From Sphingobacterium sp. BN32 (GTDB lineage Bacteria; Bacteroidota; Bacteroidia; Sphingobacteriales; Sphingobacteriaceae): 64,000 bases of DNA. Positions 1 through 8,444 of this stretch are shown one piece after another. The notes below the pieces were generated by a model that was not told the DNA's origin, did no database searches, and saw only the letters and a program-made list of their open reading frames with translations. A program made the position numbers and the translations under genes. Every line of letters starts with the position of its first letter. The first letter of the stretch is position 1. Location of the stretch: positions 3,720,001 to 3,784,000 of the forward strand of contig NZ_CP129963.1 of assembly GCF_030503615.1 (NCBI RefSeq), given 5' to 3'.

Positions 1-533
1 ATACAAATCGCTTCAAGATCTTGAAGAACGGCACTTTCTGGCTGTCGGCAACCGACACCGAAAAACCGAATAAGGGTTGGGACGCAGCATTACCACGTAT
101 TTGTACCTGGGGAGTTTTCCAAGACAAAAACAATGGCAAGAAGTTTATCATGATGAATACTCACTTCGACCATATCGGTAAAGAAGCGCGTGTGGAAAGT
201 GCAAAGCTGATGATGGCAAAAGCGAAAGAATTAGCAAAAGATCTTCCTTTGATCATTACTGGCGACTTCAATGTGGATGAGAACAACCCGGCATATTTCA
301 CCTTAGCGAAGAGCAATGTCGTACAAGATGTCTACGACCTATCCCCTATTATCTATGAACCTAATTCGACTTTCAACGCATGGGGAAAAGATATCAAGGA
401 GAAAGGACGTATCGATCATATCTTTATCAGCAAACCTTTCAAAGTATTGAAGTACGGCGTATTGACCGACACTTATCTAGGTCGCTACCCATCCGACCAT
501 TTCCCAGTCGCTGCAACGCTTAGCTGGAAATAG
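1..533 (+). CDS. Endonuclease/exonuclease/phosphatase family protein, 5'-truncated by the window
   Basis: Only the C-terminal part is present. The reading frame is open from base 3, and the first possible internal start (TTG at 21) lies inside the domain, so the true start is upstream of the window. Visible hallmarks of the DNase I-like EEP fold are the NTHFDHIG segment, the catalytic TGDFN motif and the terminal YPSDHFP motif with its catalytic His. The family hydrolyses phosphodiesters or phosphomonoesters (nucleic acid, sphingomyelin, inositol phosphate); the substrate cannot be read from this fragment. The TAG stop is the first unit of a heptamer repeat tract. Confidence 0.85.
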   Translation, partial: TNRFKILKNGTFWLSATDTEKPNKGWDAALPRICTWGVFQDKNNGKKFIMMNTHFDHIGKEARVESAKLMMAKAKELAKDLPLIITGDFNVDENNPAYFTLAKSNVVQDVYDLSPIIYEPNSTFNAWGKDIKEKGRIDHIFISKPFKVLKYGVLTDTYLGRYPSDHFPVAATLSWK

Positions 534-683
534 TAGTGAGTAGTGAGTAGTTAGTAGTTAGACCTAGGGCGGGATTAGAAGTGAGACATTAGATATAAGA
601 TTTTAGACCTTGGGCTCTATCCAAGGTCTAAAATCTAATGTCTTATATCTAATATCTCACTTCTAATATCTAATCCCTATTTT
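531..683 (+). repeat. Heptamer (TTAGNNN) tract with internal inverted repeat
   Basis: Starting on the TAG stop of the upstream gene, TAG/TTAG recurs every 7 bases. An 18-bp box, GACCTAGGGCGGGATTAG, follows at about 560-577. The second half is the inverted copy: arms around 598-613 and 621-634 pair, and pairing continues outward with interruptions. It occupies the whole gap up to the DUF4197 gene. Confidence 0.75.
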
Positions 684-699
684 TACAAAAAAATTAACT

Positions 700-1476
700 A
701 TGAATAACTATCTCAAAATATCCTTGGGTGCCGCTGTTCTATTTCTTTCAAGCTGCGAAAGTTTAAACACGGGTGGTTTCACCCTTCCTCCACAGGGAAC
801 AGGTACAACAGGCACAGGCTCAACGACAACTCCTGCTGGCACTACTGGCAGCATTACACAATCCGAGGCCAATCAAGGCGTTAAACAAGCGCTAAGCAAT
901 GGACTGAACGAAAGTATCCGCGTATTATCTCTAAAAGATGGTTTCTTAGGGGATGCTGCGGTTAAGATATTAATGCCAGAGGAAGCGAGAAAAGTAGAAT
1001 CGGCGCTTCGTGCGGTAGGAATGGGCAATCTATGCGATCAATTCATCATGAGTATGAATCGTGCCGCGGAAACAGCCGTAAAAGAAGCCTCATCGGTCTT
1101 TGTGGGTTCTCTTTCGAGAATGACCGTTACTGATGCATTCAACATTCTTCTGAGCGGACAGCAAGATGCTGCAACGCAATTTTTCAAAAGAAGCACTACG
1201 GCCGAGTTGACGACTCGTTTCAGTCCTATCATACAGTCGGCAATGGGCAAAAACAATGTTTCCACCTACTGGAATCAATTAACGAGCGCATACAACAAAT
1301 TGCCTCTAGGCAATAAAATCGAAACAGACTTAACAGCTTATGTGACGCAACGCGCTATCGCTGGTCTTTTCGTGAAAGTTGCTGATCAGGAGCTTAAGAT
1401 TCGTCAGAACTTGGGCGGATCGAGAAACTCCAGCATCTTGAATAAAGTATTCGGTTGGGCAGACCAACAAAAGTAA
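700..1476 (+). CDS. DUF4197 family lipoprotein
   Basis: The 258-residue protein starts with a lipoprotein signal peptide whose lipobox is LFLSSC (Cys at about 19), then a Gly/Thr/Pro-rich linker to about residue 50. The rest matches the DUF4197 pattern: the ALSNGLNESIRVLS helix, PEEARKVESALRAVGMG and MNRAAETAVKEA segments. The family has no known enzymatic role; a periplasmic, membrane-anchored location is inferred from the signal. pepT follows after 30 bp but has its own -7 box. Confidence 0.85.
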   Translation: MNNYLKISLGAAVLFLSSCESLNTGGFTLPPQGTGTTGTGSTTTPAGTTGSITQSEANQGVKQALSNGLNESIRVLSLKDGFLGDAAVKILMPEEARKVESALRAVGMGNLCDQFIMSMNRAAETAVKEASSVFVGSLSRMTVTDAFNILLSGQQDAATQFFKRSTTAELTTRFSPIIQSAMGKNNVSTYWNQLTSAYNKLPLGNKIETDLTAYVTQRAIAGLFVKVADQELKIRQNLGGSRNSSILNKVFGWADQQK

Positions 1477-1493
1477 GATAGCGTAGAAATTTG

Positions 1494-1501
1494 TAGATTT
1501 G
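1494..1501 (+). promoter_or_regulatory. -7 promoter box of pepT
   Basis: TAGATTTG matches the Bacteroidota -7 consensus TAnnTTTG. It ends only 5 bases before the pepT ATG, so the predicted transcript would have almost no leader. No clear -33 TTG was found. Confidence 0.45.
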
Positions 1502-1506
1502 CCATT

Positions 1507-2760
1507 ATGGAAATTAACGATATAAAAGATTTTCAGGTCGCTGAAAACTTCAGAAGATACGTACAGATCGATACGCAATCCGATGTAAATTCTACAACGG
1601 TTCCTTCCACCGAGAAGCAAAAAAACCTGAGTCGTGTGCTTGTCGAAGAGCTACTGGCAATAGGCATTGAAGATGCACACCTTGATGAGCTAGGTTATGT
1701 CTATGCAACGATCCCTTCGAATACCGATAAAAAAGTACCGGTTATTTGCTTCTGTTCGCATGTTGATACCTCTCCGGACTCTTCAGGAACGGATGTTAAA
1801 CCCATCATCCACCGCAATTATCAAGGTCAAGACCTGGTGCTTCCGGATGATAATAAAATCGTTATTCGCCTGTCGGAGCATCCTGACTTAAAGGATCAAA
1901 TCGGAAATGATGTGATTACCGCTAGTGGAAAAACATTACTTGGCGCTGATGATAAAGCTGGTGTAGCAGAAATCATGGATGCTGCGCGCATACTGATGCA
2001 GAACCCAGAGATTAAACACGGTGATATCAAGATACTTTTCACTCCTGACGAGGAAATCGGTCGTGGCGTTGACCATGCTGATCTTAAGAAATTAGGTGCA
2101 GATTACGGCTACACGATGGACGGAGAACGCGCTGGCACCCTAGAGGATGAAACATTCTCGGCTGATGGCGTTCGCATCAAGATTGACGGTATCTCTATTC
2201 ACCCGGGATATGCGAAGAACAAAATGGTCAATGCGTTGAAAATTGCAGCAGATTTGATCGACAGTCTTCCAAAAGATAGATTATCACCGGAAACAACATC
2301 CGGGAAAGAAGGTTTTGTACACCCGGTCCACATAACAGGTTCGGTAGAAGAGGCAACGATCGACTTTATTATCCGCGATCATGACACTAAGAAATTGGCA
2401 GAGCACGAAGCAGAATTAGAGGCTATCGCTAAAGAGGTAGTTGCTAAGTATGCTGGCGCTAGCTTCACTTTTACGGTGAACGAGCAGTACCGCAACATGA
2501 AGGAAGTATTGGATCAGCATCCTCGCGTTGTTGATATCGCGATGATGGGAATTGAGCGCGCCGGCATGAAAGCTGAAAAGCGCAGCATCCGCGGAGGAAC
2601 CGATGGTTCAAGATTATCTTTTATGGGTCTTCCATGTCCGAATATCTTTGCTGGCGGTCATGCATTCCACGGGAAACAAGAATGGGTTTCGGTACAGGAT
2701 ATGCAGAAAGCGGTATTAACGATTTTACATATTGCTGCCCTGTGGGAAGAAGTGGCGTAA
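1507..2760 (+). CDS. pepT: Peptidase T (tripeptide aminopeptidase)
   Basis: The 417-residue protein is full length for the M20B metallopeptidase PepT, which removes the N-terminal residue of tripeptides in the cytoplasm. The di-zinc site is visible: His85 and Asp87 in CFCSHVDTSP, Asp148 in LLGADDK, Glu182/Glu183 in TPDEEIG, the MDGERAG segment, and the C-terminal FAGGHAFHGKQEW histidine. The dimerisation-domain His (ISIHPGYAKN) is also present. Nothing is missing. The start is the first ATG after the -7 box. Confidence 0.96.
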   Translation: MEINDIKDFQVAENFRRYVQIDTQSDVNSTTVPSTEKQKNLSRVLVEELLAIGIEDAHLDELGYVYATIPSNTDKKVPVICFCSHVDTSPDSSGTDVKPIIHRNYQGQDLVLPDDNKIVIRLSEHPDLKDQIGNDVITASGKTLLGADDKAGVAEIMDAARILMQNPEIKHGDIKILFTPDEEIGRGVDHADLKKLGADYGYTMDGERAGTLEDETFSADGVRIKIDGISIHPGYAKNKMVNALKIAADLIDSLPKDRLSPETTSGKEGFVHPVHITGSVEEATIDFIIRDHDTKKLAEHEAELEAIAKEVVAKYAGASFTFTVNEQYRNMKEVLDQHPRVVDIAMMGIERAGMKAEKRSIRGGTDGSRLSFMGLPCPNIFAGGHAFHGKQEWVSVQDMQKAVLTILHIAALWEEVA

Positions 2761-2836
2761 GCCGAAATGAAGAGTAAAGGCACATAATTAACTTGTAAAA
2801 GTCTATCTTTAGCAATTAAACAGTATACGAAAGGAC

Positions 2837-3403
2837 ATGCAAAACAACGAAGTATTAAAAGCAATTCAAACGAGAAGATCTGTATTCCAGACTTCATTCA
2901 CCAATGAAGAGGTTAGCAGAGAAGATATATTAACGATTTTAGAAGCGGCAAACGCGGCTCCTACGCATAAGCGTACGCAGCCATGGCGCTTCGTCATCTT
3001 CCGTAAAGAAGGGTTACTACGCCTAGGCGATGAGCTAGCACGTATTTGCAAAAGCGTAACACCGGCGGAGAAGTATACCGAATTGACAGAACAAAACATG
3101 GCGAAGAAAGCGACGCAATCCAACGCAGCAATTGCTATTGTGGTGAACTATACAGGCGATGTGCCTGAATGGGAAGAACTATGTGCTACAGCAGCATCGG
3201 TAGAAAACATGTGGTTAGCTGCTCATTCCCTTGGTTTGGGAGGATACTGGGCATCTCCAGGATTGATTAACCATATCGGTCCTTTCTTAAATCTAGAGCC
3301 TAATCAGAAATGTATCGGATTCTTCTACTTAGGACACCATGAGTCGGAAGAACGCGAACCTGTTCGCACGCCGATCGAAGATAAAATCAGATGGGAAGAA
3401 TAA
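2837..3403 (+). CDS. Nitroreductase family protein
   Basis: The 188-residue protein is an FMN-dependent nitroreductase-like flavoprotein. The RRSVFQTSFT arginine-rich N-terminal motif contacts FMN phosphate. It is followed by EAANAAPTHKRTQPWRF and, near residue 125-145, VENMWLAAHSLGLGGYW, typical of the YdjA/small nitroreductase group. Such enzymes reduce nitro- or quinone compounds with NAD(P)H; the substrate is unknown. The gene stands 76 bp after pepT and ends at a bidirectional terminator. Confidence 0.9.
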   Translation: MQNNEVLKAIQTRRSVFQTSFTNEEVSREDILTILEAANAAPTHKRTQPWRFVIFRKEGLLRLGDELARICKSVTPAEKYTELTEQNMAKKATQSNAAIAIVVNYTGDVPEWEELCATAASVENMWLAAHSLGLGGYWASPGLINHIGPFLNLEPNQKCIGFFYLGHHESEEREPVRTPIEDKIRWEE

Positions 3404-3412
3404 TCCCTAAAG

Positions 3413-3444
3413 AAAAATAGGTGCTCTTAAGAGCACCTATTTTT
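3413..3444. terminator. Bidirectional intrinsic terminator
   Basis: A perfect 32-bp palindrome (core GGTGCTCTTAAGAGCACC) flanked by A and T runs lies between convergent genes. The anti-sigma TAG stop lies inside the right arm. Confidence 0.85.
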
Positions 3445-4078
3445 TTGAATCTATACGTATATCCAACTTCCCTACTTTTCCTGTCCACCTCACCTTTTCT
3501 TGCAGGAAGCTGGCAACCGTTATAGCCATGGTGTTATTTGTATTCTTAATAAATTTAATATCCTGCGCTTCACCGTCAATTAAATTAAACTCCAATTGCA
3601 ATTCCGCATCTCCAACGATGTCTCTCAATTCCGCATTCAATTCTTCGTTAAACATTTCCCATCCGCCTACAGGTAAAGCATCTGAATCTGAAAGTGTGCT
3701 AGTCGTTAGGCGTAGGTGTTCTTCCATCAGTAGCACCTCGTTCGTTGTCTCTTTTGCTGGCTGGCTGATAAATTTGAAGAAAATTAAAGAACAGGCTACT
3801 AAAAACAACACGGCACCCGCTGCCCCAATAGTCAGCCGTTGCCAGCTGTAAAAACGCTTATCACGCTCGGCACCCTTCGTTGCTAAGCGTTGTGCTAAGC
3901 GTTGCTGCAAAATACTTAGCTGATGAACATCGACTCCGTTTTGCGCTCTATAACCGTCAATGGCATCTTGCAGAAAAGGATCATTCAATGCCTCACGCTC
4001 CATCTCATACATCTCCTCCTTACTCATGAGCCCCATGACGTAATTATGAATTCTCGATAACTGGTAATTATTTTCCAT
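3437..4078 (-). CDS. Anti-sigma-factor-like single-pass membrane protein
   Basis: The start at 4078 (MENNYQL) overlaps the sigma-factor stop as TAATG, so translation is coupled; an in-frame ATG 18 bases upstream is less likely. The 213-residue protein has a cytoplasmic N-terminal region resembling the zinc-free anti-sigma fold (SRIHNYVMGLMSKEEMYEMERE), one membrane helix at about residues 80-100, and a periplasmic C-terminal domain with a VASFLQEKVRWTGKVG segment recalling TonB-like folds. It probably sequesters the adjacent ECF factor. It is not a FecR-type regulator. Function is inferred from position and topology. Confidence 0.7.
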   Translation of the reverse strand: MENNYQLSRIHNYVMGLMSKEEMYEMEREALNDPFLQDAIDGYRAQNGVDVHQLSILQQRLAQRLATKGAERDKRFYSWQRLTIGAAGAVLFLVACSLIFFKFISQPAKETTNEVLLMEEHLRLTTSTLSDSDALPVGGWEMFNEELNAELRDIVGDAELQLEFNLIDGEAQDIKFIKNTNNTMAITVASFLQEKVRWTGKVGKLDIRIDSKK

Positions 4079-4614
4079 TACTTCTTCTCCATACATATTT
4101 TGAGATTCCGCCTTCCGTTTTGGATGTAGCTCTTCACTTTCGAGAGCTCAAAACCCGTCAGATCGACGATATCCTTATAACACTTTTGTTCCAAATAGAA
4201 TAGGCGAATACACTGTTGCTGCTCGCTGGCCAAGCCCGAAATACAGACCTCCAGCTTATCAAAATCCTGTTCCTCCCAACGCTGCTCATCCTTGCTGCTC
4301 AGTTTCTGCTCGCTTTCATACAGGTTATCTTCTATATCTACCTTGGTAATCTGTTTATCTTTACGCAACTGCATCAAACAATAGTTGCGCGCATAAACAT
4401 ATAACCAACTCTTAAAATTATCGACCTCGTGCGTGCGTAATTTCACAATCAACTCGTCGAATATCTGCATCACCGCATCTTGACTCTGCTCTGCATCCTG
4501 AAGGTATTTAAAACAAACACCATAGAGCAGCGACATATAGGGAGAATACAGTTTCCCCAAGCTATCCAAGTTGCCTGTTTGCCTGTAGTGTTGTAGCAGC
4601 TCTTTCTCGTTCAT
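4078..4614 (-). CDS. ECF-type RNA polymerase sigma factor
   Basis: The 178-residue protein has region 2 (LYSPYMSLLYGVCFKYLQDAE, FKSWLYVYARNYCLMQLRKDK) and region 4 (LASEQQQCIRLFYLEQKCYKDI, KVKSYIQNGRRNLK), the layout of group 4 sigma-70 factors. It would redirect RNA polymerase to a small regulon. Its stop overlaps the start of the membrane-bound anti-sigma-like gene. The target promoters and inducing signal cannot be read here. Confidence 0.9.
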   Translation of the reverse strand: MNEKELLQHYRQTGNLDSLGKLYSPYMSLLYGVCFKYLQDAEQSQDAVMQIFDELIVKLRTHEVDNFKSWLYVYARNYCLMQLRKDKQITKVDIEDNLYESEQKLSSKDEQRWEEQDFDKLEVCISGLASEQQQCIRLFYLEQKCYKDIVDLTGFELSKVKSYIQNGRRNLKICMEKK

Positions 4615-4725
4615 ACTTTTTTACCTTCATCAATAAGATGATTCAAGATACGTAATTCCATAAATTATTTGCAAAATATGCTAGTCTAGATGGGGGAACA
4701 GCAGCATTATAGATAAAAGACTTTC

Positions 4726-4796
4726 ATATTTCCATTGAAATAGAAAGGAATGAATGTTCTTGATGATTGCTGAAAACAGAAATGTTCAAAAAATAA
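4726..4796. repeat. Intergenic repeat of about 75 bp, copy 1
   Basis: Sequence sharing TGAAATA, TGATG, TGAAAACAGA and TTCAAAAAA in the same order and spacing with 25449-25523. Both copies directly abut an intrinsic terminator of a minus-strand gene. Confidence 0.55.
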
Positions 4797-4820
4797 GGGA
4801 CTGTATATGCATACAGTCCC
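4797..4820 (-). terminator. Intrinsic terminator of the barrel-protein gene
   Basis: Hairpin with arms GGGACTGTAT/ATACAGTCCC. On the minus strand it is followed by a T-rich run. Confidence 0.85.
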
Positions 4821-4860
4821 CGGTTTTACACTTAAACTATTAAATAAAAAATCGCTAGCA

Positions 4861-6549
4861 TTAAAAGTAAAACTTAATACTAGGACTGATGTATTTCAGG
4901 GTGGCATCTTTGCCATTTCTAAATTTGGTTATTTGGTATTCGACATCGTTGATGACCTGCGTATCGGAAGTCGCATATAACGGCATATAACCCATACCGT
5001 ATCCAATACCCAATTGGAAACCTTTTCCAAGACGGTAGCTCAAACCAAGTTTACCTGCTAAATAATAGGTAAAGCCACTAGGATTGATCTCTTCGTCAAA
5101 ACGGCTCATAATCACACCACCATGTATATCGGTCTCGATATTCGCATGCAGTCCTTTATACAGTCTAGGGTAAAGCGCAAAGCGAAATCCGACGGTGGCT
5201 ACTTTGACGTCATCCTTGTACTTAAACTCCCCTGCTTCGTTGCCCGATTTCACGTATTCCATTTCATAACTTCGGCTGGGTAGGAAGCTCCACGTGAGGG
5301 CAGTGGTAAATTGGAAAAGATCATCTATCGCATCCTTGCTCATCGGTATCGTCACATAATACTGCCTAAACGCGCTTGTTTCGCCTTCTTTCTTTGGTGA
5401 AAAGTTATATTCCAATTGGAATGCAAAATCAGCAATAAAGTCCTGAGCGACACTTACCGCTTGGGTAACAACCGCCGCCGTAGTCTCATTATTCTCTAAA
5501 TACTGCTTAATATTCCTTATTTCTTGATCATAAGGATTGCGCTGCAGATATTCAGCGCTGCTGGAGATCAGGCCTTGTACCATTTTCTCCTTACTAGCAC
5601 CAAATTGAGAGCCTCCCACATTATAAGCACCTCCAACAATTTGATTGTAATTAGTTACAATATTATATCGCAAGCGCGCGTCGTATTCACTCACACTCAT
5701 CGGCTTTTCTTCCTCTTTCTTCTTTTCTTCTTTTTTGGCTTCTTCTTTTTTAGCCTCTTCCGGTTTTTCTTCCTCTTTATCCTTCTCGTCTTCTACCTTC
5801 TTTTTATCTTCTGCTTCCTTGCGTTTTTTGTTTTCCACCAAGGATGCCAATCGGTTCTTCAAGTTCGCAAGACTGCTGTTGGATGGATCAAGCTGTTCCA
5901 CCAAGCCAATCTTGGCACTTGCCAGTGCGACGTCTTCTGCACTAATCGCCCGACTAGCTTCCAAAGCAACTTCCGCGGCTTTCTTCTTGTCGGATCCTCC
6001 TTTTAAAAACCTTTCAATTGCGGCATTCGCGGCATCAAAGTTATCGATGTCGACCGAGTTGATGACGACTTCGAGCTGTGGACTTTGAACAGATGTCTGC
6101 AGAATATTCTTCTCGAACCATTCCGTCGAAACTCCCTCTTTAAATACCTTGTTATTATCGCCTAATGCACCGGAGTTATCCAGATAACCTCCCACATTAA
6201 TTTGAGCGCCTTTGGAGTCAATTATCCTACCGGCATTATCTTTTGCGGTCAATTGGCCCGTCATACTTTTAACTCGGATCTGTTTGATTTCCGGGAACTG
6301 ACTAGCGGAATACTTCTTCCCCTTATACACATACTCATCACCGATTTGTACATCCACCGGATTCCATCCGATGAGCAACATATCGCCGTACTTGAACATT
6401 CGGACGTTGAGGCCGAATTGCACATACTGTATACCATTGCTCCCTGTGCCGTTATAATAGCCTGAGGTTTTCGTTTTATATTCCTGCCCGTACAAATAAT
6501 TACCGACGAGAATAAACAGCAAGACAATGCTGTAAATTTTTCCTTTCAT
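4861..6549 (-). CDS. Secreted outer-membrane-barrel-like protein with Lys/Glu-rich linker
   Basis: Not recognised as a named family. The 562-residue protein has a signal peptide (KIYSIVLLFILVGNYLYGQ), an N-terminal domain of about 180 residues with short beta-rich segments, and a helical region near residues 175-235. A highly charged K/E repeat stretch follows at roughly 240-285. A C-terminal region from about 370 ends in an aromatic residue (SIKFYF), as in outer-membrane barrels. A periplasmic linker tethering two domains is the simplest reading. It lies 17 bp after the lipocalin-like gene and may be cotranscribed with it. Confidence 0.6.
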   Translation of the reverse strand: MKGKIYSIVLLFILVGNYLYGQEYKTKTSGYYNGTGSNGIQYVQFGLNVRMFKYGDMLLIGWNPVDVQIGDEYVYKGKKYSASQFPEIKQIRVKSMTGQLTAKDNAGRIIDSKGAQINVGGYLDNSGALGDNNKVFKEGVSTEWFEKNILQTSVQSPQLEVVINSVDIDNFDAANAAIERFLKGGSDKKKAAEVALEASRAISAEDVALASAKIGLVEQLDPSNSSLANLKNRLASLVENKKRKEAEDKKKVEDEKDKEEEKPEEAKKEEAKKEEKKKEEEKPMSVSEYDARLRYNIVTNYNQIVGGAYNVGGSQFGASKEKMVQGLISSSAEYLQRNPYDQEIRNIKQYLENNETTAAVVTQAVSVAQDFIADFAFQLEYNFSPKKEGETSAFRQYYVTIPMSKDAIDDLFQFTTALTWSFLPSRSYEMEYVKSGNEAGEFKYKDDVKVATVGFRFALYPRLYKGLHANIETDIHGGVIMSRFDEEINPSGFTYYLAGKLGLSYRLGKGFQLGIGYGMGYMPLYATSDTQVINDVEYQITKFRNGKDATLKYISPSIKFYF

Positions 6550-6565
6550 GACTTGTTGCTTTAAG

Positions 6566-7000
6566 TTAATTCGATTTGCGATAAGTCACGCGGAAATATG
6601 TTCCCGTAGTGCTGCCGGAGTCCCATGAGATGACGAGGTCGCTAGCATTCAATTTTTCGACTGTACGTGGGAAATCTCCGGTATATTTGGTATAGGTATA
6701 AGTCACGGTAGATTGATTGGAAGAGAGTTTCCAAGTTCCCGATATTCCCGTGTTTGCGCCGGCACAAGCTCCTGAGGTCTGGCTAAACTGTCCATCGGCA
6801 CTGTAGGTCTGCTTTTCTTGCAATCTGCAGGACAAATCACTTACTGGAGCCCAAGTACCATTTACACCGGTCTTACGCTCATAATTTACCACTTGCCAAG
6901 TCCCCACAATTGGCGAGTCTTCGGTTTTGTCTTCATCTTTTTCACAGGAGGTGAAAATACATAGCGCGAATAAGATGTAAAGGAATTTCATTGCTTTCAT
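6566..7000 (-). CDS. Lipocalin-like lipoprotein
   Basis: The start at 7000 (MKAMKFLYIL) is chosen because the -7 promoter box at 7031-7038 overlaps the longer ATG at 7033; 6991 is also possible. The signal peptide ends in the lipobox CIFTSC, followed by an acidic stretch (EKDEDKTEDS) of the kind seen on surface-exported Bacteroidota lipoproteins. SPIVGTWQVVNYE starts a lipocalin-like beta domain, with two cysteines (SCRLQ, GACAG) that could pair. The ligand is unknown. Confidence 0.75.
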   Translation of the reverse strand: MKAMKFLYILFALCIFTSCEKDEDKTEDSPIVGTWQVVNYERKTGVNGTWAPVSDLSCRLQEKQTYSADGQFSQTSGACAGANTGISGTWKLSSNQSTVTYTYTKYTGDFPRTVEKLNASDLVISWDSGSTTGTYFRVTYRKSN

Positions 7001-7030
7001 ATTCTTAATATTTAGTATTAATTGATGAAG

Positions 7031-7061
7031 CAAAGCTATTTATCCGGTAAAATGCTGACAA
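7031..7061 (-). promoter_or_regulatory. Promoter of the lipocalin-like gene
   Basis: On the minus strand: TTG, 20-bp spacer, TAGCTTTG, matching the Bacteroidota housekeeping consensus. Confidence 0.65.
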
Positions 7062-7107
7062 TACCGAGCATTCGGTATTTTTTCGAAGATCATGTCTATA
7101 TGCATAA

Positions 7108-7141
7108 AAAAGGGGAATGGCATTGCGCCCTTCCCCTTCTT
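7108..7141 (-). terminator. Intrinsic terminator after yeiH
   Basis: Arms AAGGGGAA and TTCCCCTT around a 13-base loop; a T run follows on the minus strand. It ends the three-gene operon. Confidence 0.8.
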
Positions 7142-7175
7142 TTTATCAAGAAATTTCTTCTATTATCGTTATTGT

Positions 7176-8429
7176 TTAGTTGAAGAGTGCCATCGCAATA
7201 ATTAGCGTCACGAGGATGTTAAATGTCTGCGCAATGATAAATGCGTACAATGGCTTTTTGTTATCTTGTTTGAAAAGATCTTTGAAGTTAGTTTCCAGAC
7301 CGATAGAGGTAAATGCGAGTGCAAACCACAAGCCTTGAATACTTTTAAGGCTATCTTTCACCATATCGTTGGCCTCCGGCGAAACTACGAATGAGAACAT
7401 CAAAGACACAAACACAAAGCCCACGACGAACTTTGGAAACCTATCCCAAATAAGCTTTAATGTAGGTTTATCTTTCTTCGTTTCATCATCTACCGACTTG
7501 GAATACGTCCAATAAATACTGATGAAAAATGCTGCTATCCCTAATAATACATTCTGAGAAAACTTAACGATGGTACTAATCTTCAACGCTTCTTCACCCA
7601 CTAATGAGCCTGATGCTACAACGGCACCCGTCGTATCAATACTACCGCCCAGCCAAGCACCCGTTACTTCCTGCGAAAGATTCATCCATTCCGCAAGATA
7701 GGGCATGAAGATCATCATCGGAATAGCCGTAATAAGCACTAAGGAAATGACATAAGAAAGCTTCTTTGTATCGCCTTTAATAGCTCCTGAAGTTGCAATT
7801 GCTGCCGACACCCCACAGATGGATACCGCACTGGACAACATCAGCGACATTTCTTTATCGATTTTCAATTTACGGCATACCCAATAGGCAAAATACCATA
7901 CCGACACCACCACTAATAGCGCCTGGATAAGGCCTAATGACCCTGCCTTTAAGATATCTCCAAAGATTACCGTAGTACCCAATAACACTAGACCGATCTT
8001 AACATATAGTTCTGTGCTCAGTGCATCCTTGAACCACTGTGGCAATTTAAAGCAATTGCTGATGATCAAGCCGATGGCTAAGGAAAAGATAACAGCTTCC
8101 AGATTGTAATTCTTCACCGTCTCATTTCCTGCAATAATCAATGCGACTACGGTCAACAACATCACGATGGGGAATACAATAAGCAATGCTTTGAGGTCTT
8201 TGCGAAGCAGTATCGCGCCGAGGATTGCGGTGATATAAACTAATCCGAACTGAGCACCTATAATCTTTAAGTTGTCAAGGCTCAACACCTTATTGGTCAA
8301 TGTTGCCGAGTCGGCCCAGCTAAAAGAAGGTTTTGGAATAATAACACCCGAAAGCGCTAGGATAATGATCGCAAGTCCTAAAATAACGACTACCCAATCT
8401 TCCGATATTGCAAATGGTTTAGTAGACAT
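7176..8429 (-). CDS. yeiH: YeiH/UPF0324 family putative sulfate exporter
   Basis: The 417-residue protein is an integral membrane protein with about 10-11 hydrophobic helices. Family-typical stretches are AVSICGVSAAIATSGAIKGD, GAWLGGSIDTTGAVVASG and a C-terminal FALAFTSIGLETNFKDL. The family is annotated as a putative sulfate exporter. In enterobacteria it sits beside the LysR-type regulator YeiE, a sulfite-responsive regulator, so sulfur oxyanion transport is plausible but not shown. It is the last gene of an operon with two oxidoreductase-like genes (15-bp gap). Confidence 0.85.
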   Translation of the reverse strand: MSTKPFAISEDWVVVILGLAIIILALSGVIIPKPSFSWADSATLTNKVLSLDNLKIIGAQFGLVYITAILGAILLRKDLKALLIVFPIVMLLTVVALIIAGNETVKNYNLEAVIFSLAIGLIISNCFKLPQWFKDALSTELYVKIGLVLLGTTVIFGDILKAGSLGLIQALLVVVSVWYFAYWVCRKLKIDKEMSLMLSSAVSICGVSAAIATSGAIKGDTKKLSYVISLVLITAIPMMIFMPYLAEWMNLSQEVTGAWLGGSIDTTGAVVASGSLVGEEALKISTIVKFSQNVLLGIAAFFISIYWTYSKSVDDETKKDKPTLKLIWDRFPKFVVGFVFVSLMFSFVVSPEANDMVKDSLKSIQGLWFALAFTSIGLETNFKDLFKQDNKKPLYAFIIAQTFNILVTLIIAMALFN

Positions 8430-8444
8430 GAAAGTTTAAATTGA

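Noticed and set aside
4078..4614. Sigma/anti-sigma pair as the controller of the SusCD locus
   Set aside because: The partner is not FecR-like, the SusC lacks the N-terminal STN signalling domain, and the loci are 35 kb apart.
5524..6088. Phe/Ser-rich plus-strand frames of 160 and 117 codons
   Set aside because: They are antisense to the Lys/Glu-rich linker of the barrel-protein gene; the low-complexity composition is a shadow of that repeat.
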